From the NCBI RefSeq assembly GCF_002414845.1, contig NZ_DIAX01000037.1:1-22189 (forward strand): a stretch of DNA of 22,189 bases, given 5' to 3'. This document shows positions 17,052 through 22,189 of the stretch, piece by piece. Made by a program: the position numbers and the translations under genes. This stretch comes from Gordonia sp. UBA5067 (GTDB lineage: Bacteria; Actinomycetota; Actinomycetes; Mycobacteriales; Mycobacteriaceae). How positions within the stretch are numbered: position 1 is the stretch's first letter; each line of letters begins with the position of its first letter. The notes beneath the pieces are model-generated. The model was not told the origin of the DNA. It did no database searches and saw nothing but the letters and a program-made list of their open reading frames with translations.

Positions 17052-18194
17052 CTAGTGCTCCTCAACCGAGCGTTGGGGCACCCCGTTGTACGCGCTCAAC
17101 GGACGGATGAGGGCGTTGTCTGCAGTCTGCTCGATAATATGCGCAGTCCACCCGGTAATCCGCGCCATGACGAAAATCGGGGTAAACGAGCCGATGTCGA
17201 AGCCCATCAGGTGATACGCCGGACCGGTCGGGAAGTCGAGATTGGGCAAGATTCCGGTGCGGTCGGCCATCTGCTTGGCGAGCTCGTCGTAGATCGCGAG
17301 CCACTTGGGCTCGCCGAGGTGTTCGGACACCCGCACCAGCGCCGCGTGCATCGTCGGGACGCGCGAATCCCCCAACTTGTAAACCCGGTGGCCGAAGCCC
17401 ATGATCTTCTCGTTGCGCTCCCGCTTACCGTCGAGCCACAGCGTGACCCGCTCGGGGCGGTCGATGTCGATCATGTCGTGCATGACGGCCTCGTTGGCGC
17501 CGCCGTGCAACGAGCCCTTGAGTGCGCCAATCGCCGCGGTGACGGCGCTGTAGATGTCCGCCGTCGTCGACGTCACCACCCGTGCGGCGAAGGTCGAGGC
17601 GTTGAAGCTGTGCTCAGCGTAGAGGATCAGCGACTGCTCAAAAGCCGACACGATCTCCGGATCCGGGACCTGCCCGAAACACATGTTGAGAAAGTTCTCG
17701 GCGTAGCCGTAGCCGTGATGCGGAGCGATCGGATCCAGTCCCCGTCGGCGACGCATATCGGCGGCCACAATCGTCGGCAGCACCGCCAACATCCGTTGCG
17801 CCTTCGCCAAGTTCGCTTGCGCCGTTGGCACATCCTCGTCAGGATCGGTCGTCCCGAGGAAGCTGATCATCGTGCGGCAGACATCCATCGGATGGCAGTT
17901 GTCGGGGATCCGCGTCAGCACTGCCTCCGCCGCCCGGTCGAGGCGTCGGTTCGCGCGTTCCTTCTGGCTGAATTGCGCCAACTGCGCCACCGTCGGCAAT
18001 TCGCCGTACCAGAGCAGGTAGGCCACCTCCTCGAAGCTGCAGTTGGCCGCGAGATCCTGCACCGCGTAGCCCCGATAGGTCAGGGAGTTGGTTTCCGGCA
18101 CGACCTTGGAGATGGCGGTGTTGTCGACGACGACACCTGCCAGACCTTTACGAATCTGAGGTGCTTCGTCGGTGATCGATTCGGTAGTGATCAT
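17052..18194 (-). CDS. prpC: 2-methylcitrate synthase / citrate synthase
   Basis: The 380-residue cytoplasmic enzyme condenses propionyl-CoA with oxaloacetate to 2-methylcitrate (and usually acetyl-CoA to citrate). Type II-like citrate synthase marks are the catalytic residues His230 (SLHGGANE), His269 (GFGHRVYK) and Asp320 (LDFPTGPAYH). KGLAGVVVDNTAISKVV near the N-terminus and TYRGYAVQDLA are typical of methylcitrate synthases of actinobacteria. The start is taken as ATG 18194 because AGGAG lies ten bases upstream; a GTG at 18203, overlapping the prpB stop, would add three residues. It lies in prpD-prpB-prpC order, with pyc starting three bases after its TAG. It is assigned to the methylcitrate cycle, not the TCA cycle, from context. 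Confidence 0.95.
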   Translation of the reverse strand: MITTESITDEAPQIRKGLAGVVVDNTAISKVVPETNSLTYRGYAVQDLAANCSFEEVAYLLWYGELPTVAQLAQFSQKERANRRLDRAAEAVLTRIPDNCHPMDVCRTMISFLGTTDPDEDVPTAQANLAKAQRMLAVLPTIVAADMRRRRGLDPIAPHHGYGYAENFLNMCFGQVPDPEIVSAFEQSLILYAEHSFNASTFAARVVTSTTADIYSAVTAAIGALKGSLHGGANEAVMHDMIDIDRPERVTLWLDGKRERNEKIMGFGHRVYKLGDSRVPTMHAALVRVSEHLGEPKWLAIYDELAKQMADRTGILPNLDFPTGPAYHLMGFDIGSFTPIFVMARITGWTAHIIEQTADNALIRPLSAYNGVPQRSVEEH

Positions 18195-18199
18195 GGTGT

Positions 18200-19108
18200 T
18201 CACGCTCCTGGAATCGTGAAATTGAAAGTGGCCGTGTCAAATTCGTTGTATTCCGGGTAGCGCAGCAGTTCATACAGCCGCGATCGGTGTTGCATCCCAT
18301 CGAGAAGGCCGGCCTGGGTGCCCGTCGCCGAAATCTCGCGCAACCCGGCCTCGACCGCGCCCATCGCGATCCGCAGGGTGGTCACCGGGTAGATGACCGC
18401 GTTGTAGCCAAGGTCGCCCAACTGCTCCGCCGTGAGCAGCTCGGATTTGCCGAACTCGGTCATGTTCGCCAACAGGGGGATCTCGACGGCGGCCCGGAAC
18501 TTCTCGAACTCACCAGCATCAGCGAGCGCCTCGGTGAAGATGAGGTCGGCCCCGGCATCGACGTAGGCTTTGGCCCGATCGATCGCCGCGTCGAGCCCCT
18601 CGATCGCGCGGGCATCGGTGCGTGCACAGATGACGAAGTTGTCGTCGCGCCGTGCCGCGACCGCCGCCCGCAGCCGTTTGACCATTTCCCCGGTTTCAAC
18701 GACGGCCTTGCCGTCGAGGTGCCCGCAGCGCTTCGGGTTGACCTGGTCCTCGAGGTGACAGCCAGACAGCCCGGCATCCTCCAGGGTCGCGATGGTGCGC
18801 GCGGCACTCATCGGCTCACCGAATCCAGTGTCGGCGTCGATCAGTGACGGCAGATTCGACGCGCGGGCGATCTGCCCGCCGCGCCCGGCAACCTCGGTCA
18901 ACGTGGTCAAGCCGATGTCGGGCAAGCCGAGGTCAGCGGAGAGGACCGCGCCGGAGATGTAGACCCCCTCGAACCCGAGGTCGGCGATCAGCTTGGCGAC
19001 CAGCGGCGAGAACGCCCCGGGCCACCGCTGCAGTTCGCCAGAGTTCAGTCCGGCGCGCAACGCTGTGCGCTTATCGGCGTCGGACGTGGCCGATGAGAAG
19101 AGGTCCAT
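18200..19108 (-). CDS. prpB: 2-methylisocitrate lyase
   Basis: The 302-residue cytoplasmic enzyme of the isocitrate lyase/PEP mutase family cleaves 2-methylisocitrate into succinate and pyruvate. Key motifs are GVYISGAVLSADLGLPD, LIDADTGFGEP (metal/substrate-binding Asp), HLEDQVNPKRCGH with catalytic Cys128 (E. coli PrpB Cys123), and ICARTDARAIEGLD. Length fits PrpB (about 295-305) and the KRCGH loop, without the isocitrate lyase insert, excludes a typical AceA. The start ATG at 19108 overlaps the prpD stop by one base (TGATG) behind a GGGGGA ribosome site; a longer open frame upstream runs inside prpD and is not used. The 3' end abuts the prpC start. Confidence 0.96.
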   Translation of the reverse strand: MDLFSSATSDADKRTALRAGLNSGELQRWPGAFSPLVAKLIADLGFEGVYISGAVLSADLGLPDIGLTTLTEVAGRGGQIARASNLPSLIDADTGFGEPMSAARTIATLEDAGLSGCHLEDQVNPKRCGHLDGKAVVETGEMVKRLRAAVAARRDDNFVICARTDARAIEGLDAAIDRAKAYVDAGADLIFTEALADAGEFEKFRAAVEIPLLANMTEFGKSELLTAEQLGDLGYNAVIYPVTTLRIAMGAVEAGLREISATGTQAGLLDGMQHRSRLYELLRYPEYNEFDTATFNFTIPGA

Positions 19109-20631
19109 CAGAAGATCCCCCCGCCGATCTTCGGGGCACCGTCGAGGACGGACTTCTCGACGACGATGTTCAGTGCACTGAGTCCGCCAGCGGCAATCCC
19201 GTCGAGCCCCTCGGCCGCGACGAGGAAACGCTCCTGCTCGGCTGCGGTGATGACCCCGTCGGCCAGCGTGGTGAATTTGTTCGTGTACTGCTTTCGGGCG
19301 AACGGCCGGGCACCGAGCGGGTGGGCATCGGCAACGGCGAGTTCGTCCTCGATGACGGTCCCGTCTTTCATAGTGATGACCGCGCGGGCGCCGAAGGCCT
19401 TCTCCGCGGGGTCCGCGCTGTGGTAGCGGCGCGTCCACTCGGCATCCTCGACGGTGTAGATCTTGTTCCACAGTGCGACCGTGTCGGGGCGAGAGGCCCG
19501 TTCGGGGGCATAGGACTTCACATGATCCCAGGTGCCGTCCTGCAACGCGACGGCAAAGATGTACATCACCGAGTGGTCGAGCGTCTCGCGACTGGCCGTC
19601 GGATCGAACTTTTGCGGGTCATTGCTGCCGGTACCGATCACGACATGCGTGTGGTTGGAGGTATGCAGGACGATCGACTCGACGTCGTCGATGTTGCCGA
19701 CCCGCGCGCGCATGCGACGCGCCAGGTCGATCGGCGCCTGGCTCTGGTACTCGGCGGAATGTTCCTTGGTGTAGCTGTCCAGAATTGCCCGCTTGGGCTC
19801 ACCCGGGCCGGGCAGCGGCACCGTGTACTGCGCGTCGGGACCGTCGAGCAGCCATGCGATCACACCGTCCTCGCCCTCCCAGATCGGCGATGGCGCCCCC
19901 TCGCCGCGCATGGCGCGATCGACCGCCTCGATGGCGACCTTGCCGGCCAGCGCGGGAGCATAGGCCTTCCAGCTGGAGATCTGACCCTTCCGTGACTGGC
20001 GGGTGGCGGTCGTCAGGTGCAGCGCCTGGCCGATCGCCTGATAGATCGTCTCGACGTCGAGCCCAAGCATCGTGCCGATACCGGCGGCCGCCGACGGACC
20101 CAGATGAGCGACGTGGTCGATCTTGTGTTTGTGCAGCGAGATGCCCCGCACGAGGTCGATCTGGACCTCGTAGGCGGTCGCGAGGCCCCGGATCAGGTCG
20201 TGGCCGGAGACGCCCTTGTGCTGGGCCACCGCGACCAGCGGCGGGATGTTGTCGCCGGGGTGGGAGTACTCCGCGGCCAGGAAGGTGTCGTGGAAGTCGA
20301 GTTCGCGCACGGCGACACCGTTGGCCCACGCGGCCCACTCCGGCGAGTAGCTGCCATTCACACCGAAGACCTGGGCGCCCGCGCCACTCGGAATCCCGCT
20401 CGCCCCCCACGGATGACTCACCGCCTGCGCGCGGGCGGTCGTGACCGGGCGGCGGGTGACCGACGCGGCGCTCACCGCGGCATTGTCGATGACGCGGTTG
20501 ATGATCATCTCTGCGGTCTCAGTCGGCACCTCAACCGGGTCGACGGCAATCTGCGCGATCTTGTAGGCAAGGTGTTCTTCTTGCGGGAAGTCTTCAGCGC
20601 TGCGGTGGGTCCGAACCTTGTGATTGATCAT
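19108..20631 (-). CDS. prpD: 2-methylcitrate dehydratase
   Basis: The 507-residue enzyme of the MmgE/PrpD family dehydrates 2-methylcitrate to 2-methylaconitate on the way to methylisocitrate. Family marks: [21 protein letters not shown] at the N-terminus, [21 protein letters not shown] (active-site Asp/His region), [27 protein letters not shown], and a long MmgE/PrpD helical core. Length fits mycobacterial PrpD. The start is set at the ATG at 20631 ([10 protein letters not shown]), which aligns with known PrpD N-termini; a GTG at 20649 would add six residues. No Shine-Dalgarno precedes either, and a -10-like TACTGT lies seven bases upstream of the ATG, so the mRNA may be leaderless. First gene of the prpD-prpB-prpC-pyc(-ahpD-like) operon, divergent from prpR. 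Confidence 0.95.
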   Translation of the reverse strand: MINHKVRTHRSAEDFPQEEHLAYKIAQIAVDPVEVPTETAEMIINRVIDNAAVSAASVTRRPVTTARAQAVSHPWGASGIPSGAGAQVFGVNGSYSPEWAAWANGVAVRELDFHDTFLAAEYSHPGDNIPPLVAVAQHKGVSGHDLIRGLATAYEVQIDLVRGISLHKHKIDHVAHLGPSAAAGIGTMLGLDVETIYQAIGQALHLTTATRQSRKGQISSWKAYAPALAGKVAIEAVDRAMRGEGAPSPIWEGEDGVIAWLLDGPDAQYTVPLPGPGEPKRAILDSYTKEHSAEYQSQAPIDLARRMRARVGNIDDVESIVLHTSNHTHVVIGTGSNDPQKFDPTASRETLDHSVMYIFAVALQDGTWDHVKSYAPERASRPDTVALWNKIYTVEDAEWTRRYHSADPAEKAFGARAVITMKDGTVIEDELAVADAHPLGARPFARKQYTNKFTTLADGVITAAEQERFLVAAEGLDGIAAGGLSALNIVVEKSVLDGAPKIGGGIF

Positions 20632-20752
20632 GATTCGCACAGTACGCACACTGCGATGACCTGCGAAAGGCCTTGCAGATGTGTATTTTTGTGTACATTC
20701 ACCGGCCCGTTTGTAAATGTTGTGTAGGTATCATGGAGTATCGTCTGCATAC
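20632..20752. promoter_or_regulatory. prpD-prpR divergent control region with repeats
   Basis: This 121-bp region should hold both promoters. It contains a direct repeat TTGCAGATGT (20673-20682) and TTGTAAATGT (20711-20720); three copies of TGTGTA at 20680, 20690 and 20721 (10 and 31 bp apart, close to whole helical turns); and TTTGTAAA at 20710-20717, one base from the TTTGCAAA-like sites described for RamB/PrpR regulators. On the - strand TTCGCA-(17 bp)-TACTGT ends seven bases before the prpD ATG. On the + strand TATCAT at 20729-20734 is a possible prpR -10. The region is visibly more AT-rich than its surroundings. Site function is inference. Confidence 0.5.
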
Positions 20753-22165
20753 ATGGCGAAAGCGTTTGCCGGCGCGCGATTGCGGCGTCTACGAGAAGAG
20801 CAGGGACTCTCCCAGGCTGCGCTGGCCCGCCGCCTCGACCTGTCGACGAGCTACGTCAACCAATTGGAGAACGATCACCGCCCGCTGACGGTCCCCGTGC
20901 TGCTCGCTCTGAGTCGCGAATTCGACCTGGCGGCCGACTACTTCGCCGCCGATGCCGACGCCCGGCTCGTCGGTGATCTGACCGAGGCCGCCCAGCACAC
21001 CGAGTTCGACGGCATCAGCCAGGCAGAGATCGCGGAACTTGTCGCCCGGATGCCCGCCGTCGGCAAGGCGATGGTCGGGATGCACCGGCGCCTCGTTGCG
21101 ATGACCGGCGAGTTGGAGACCTATCGGGCGTCGGTCACCCGCGACGAAGTCGAAGCGCCTCGCGCGTCGACACCGTTCGAAGAGGTCCGCGACTTCTTCT
21201 ATGACCGCAAGAACTACATCCACCCCCTCGACCTCGCCGCCGAGGAGATGTTCGCCGATCTCGACCTGCGCATCGGCGGCCTCGACGAGCAACTCGCCGG
21301 CGTGCTCGATCGCAATCACGGGGTCCGCGTCGTACTGGCCGACCCGGCGTCGCACGCCTCACGCAAACGCGCCTTTGATCCCGAGGCCCAAGTCATCACT
21401 CTCGCCCGCCAGCTCCGTCCGGGTCAGCGCGCCTTCCAGCTCGCCACCCAGCTCGCCTTTCTCACCCAGCGGCCACAACTCGACACTATCGTTGCCGAAG
21501 CCGGCCTGACCGGGGAGTCCGCGCCGGTTGCGCGGGTCGGCCTGGCGAACTATTTCGCCGGGGCGCTGGTCCTGCCGTACACGCGGTTCCACGACGAGGC
21601 CGAGGCCGCACGCTACGACATCGAATTGCTGGGATTGCGCTTCGAAGTCGGATTCGAGACGATCTGCCACCGCCTGTCCACGCTGCAGCGGCCCCGCCAA
21701 CGCGGGGTGCCGTTCATCTTCGTCCGCACCGACCGCGCCGGAAACATCTCCAAGCGGCAATCGGCGACGGCGTTCCACTTCTCCCGGGTCGGCGGCAGCT
21801 GTCCGCTGTGGGTCGTCCACGACGCCTTCACCACTCCCGGCCGGATCGTCACCCAGGTGTCGGCCATGCCCGACGGCCGGTCGTACTTCTGGCTCGGCCG
21901 CACCACCGACGAGCCGATGCAGGGATACCTCGGCACTCGGAGCAGCTTCGCCATCGGCCTCGGCTGCGATCTCGCCTATGCCGACCGACTCGTCTACTCC
22001 ACCGGCGTCGACCTCGACGATCCCCGCCGTATCGTGCCCATCGGCGCCGGTTGCAAAGTCTGCGACCGACCCGATTGTGCGCAGCGCGCCTTTCCACAGT
22101 TGGGGCGGCCCATCATCGTCGACGACAACGTCGCCGAGTCCGCTCCCTATCGCTCCCCCCGCTGA
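20753..22165 (+). CDS. prpR: PrpR-type transcriptional regulator (XRE HTH, IrrE-like and C-terminal Cys motif)
   Basis: The 470-residue protein has an N-terminal XRE helix-turn-helix (about residues 6-60; ARLRRLREEQGLSQAALARR, STSYVNQLENDHRPLT), a middle ImmA/IrrE-like region (about 150-320; VRVVLADPASHASRKRAFDPEA, AFQLATQLAFL, ANYFAGALVLPYTRFHDEAE), and a C-terminal ScfR-type domain. The end, GAGCKVCDRPDCAQRAFPQ, has Cys434, Cys437 and Cys442, matching the cysteine cluster linked to an Fe-S centre and propionyl-/acyl-CoA sensing in mycobacterial PrpR (Rv1129c). The ATG at 20753 is used because it precedes the HTH directly. It is divergent from prpD and is expected to control that operon and itself. 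RamB, a relative acting on glyoxylate genes, is the alternative; the neighbour prpD favours PrpR. Confidence 0.93.
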   Translation: MAKAFAGARLRRLREEQGLSQAALARRLDLSTSYVNQLENDHRPLTVPVLLALSREFDLAADYFAADADARLVGDLTEAAQHTEFDGISQAEIAELVARMPAVGKAMVGMHRRLVAMTGELETYRASVTRDEVEAPRASTPFEEVRDFFYDRKNYIHPLDLAAEEMFADLDLRIGGLDEQLAGVLDRNHGVRVVLADPASHASRKRAFDPEAQVITLARQLRPGQRAFQLATQLAFLTQRPQLDTIVAEAGLTGESAPVARVGLANYFAGALVLPYTRFHDEAEAARYDIELLGLRFEVGFETICHRLSTLQRPRQRGVPFIFVRTDRAGNISKRQSATAFHFSRVGGSCPLWVVHDAFTTPGRIVTQVSAMPDGRSYFWLGRTTDEPMQGYLGTRSSFAIGLGCDLAYADRLVYSTGVDLDDPRRIVPIGAGCKVCDRPDCAQRAFPQLGRPIIVDDNVAESAPYRSPR

Positions 22166-22189
22166 CCGCCGAGTGGGCACCTCAACCCC

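Noticed and set aside
16884..18260. 458-codon + strand frame opposite prpC and the start of pyc
   Set aside because: Lies opposite two clearly conserved enzymes and shows no domain of its own.
19109..19471. Longer N-terminus for PrpB inside prpD
   Set aside because: The upstream residues are Arg/Gly/Cys-rich shadow sequence of prpD; the [13 protein letters not shown] start matches family length and overlaps the prpD stop.
22166..22189. Feature after prpR
   Set aside because: Only 24 bases remain and nothing recognisable is present.

Overview
The window is about 22.2 kb of very GC-rich, densely coding DNA. It comes from a high-GC actinobacterium of the mycolic-acid group (Mycobacteriales; a Gordonia-like organism is my best guess, by inference). 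The strongest evidence is gene order. The left part reads accD5 (3' end), accE, maf, sseA, a SufE-domain gene, and then accA3, the order I recall from Mycobacterium tuberculosis (Rv3280-Rv3285). The right part carries a methylcitrate-cycle operon divergent from a PrpR-type regulator, as in mycobacteria.

Layout: (1) 1-6321, + strand: an acyl-CoA carboxylase locus. It holds the carboxyltransferase C-terminus, the small epsilon subunit, a Maf nucleotide pyrophosphatase, a rhodanese, a SufE-like protein, an unexpected PapA/condensation-type acyltransferase, the biotinylated alpha subunit AccA3 and a small uncharacterised protein. (2) 6363-8787: a divergent pair, an AbiEi/DUF559-like protein (-) and a membrane acyltransferase-3 protein (+). 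(3) 8795-11494: a cobalamin riboswitch, cobalamin-independent methionine synthase MetE, and a hairpin that may be a terminator. (4) 11562-13051: an MFS exporter gene with a one-base frameshift. (5) 20631 down to 13073, - strand: prpD-prpB-prpC-pyc and an AhpD-like gene, tightly spaced or overlapping, so probably one operon. pyc (pyruvate carboxylase) carries two one-base frameshifts close together. (6) 20753-22165, +: prpR, sharing a repeat-rich intergenic region with prpD.

Functional reading: much of the window concerns propionyl-CoA and pyruvate/oxaloacetate. AccA3/AccD5/AccE can carboxylate propionyl-CoA to methylmalonyl-CoA. PrpC/PrpD/PrpB burn propionyl-CoA plus oxaloacetate to succinate plus pyruvate. 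The co-located pyruvate carboxylase could turn that pyruvate back into oxaloacetate, the co-substrate PrpC needs. The B12-controlled metE between these loci is a known B12-sparing arrangement. No rRNA, tRNA, CRISPR array or insertion sequence was seen. The three apparent frameshifts (one in the MFS gene, two in pyc) should be checked against reads before either gene is called dead.
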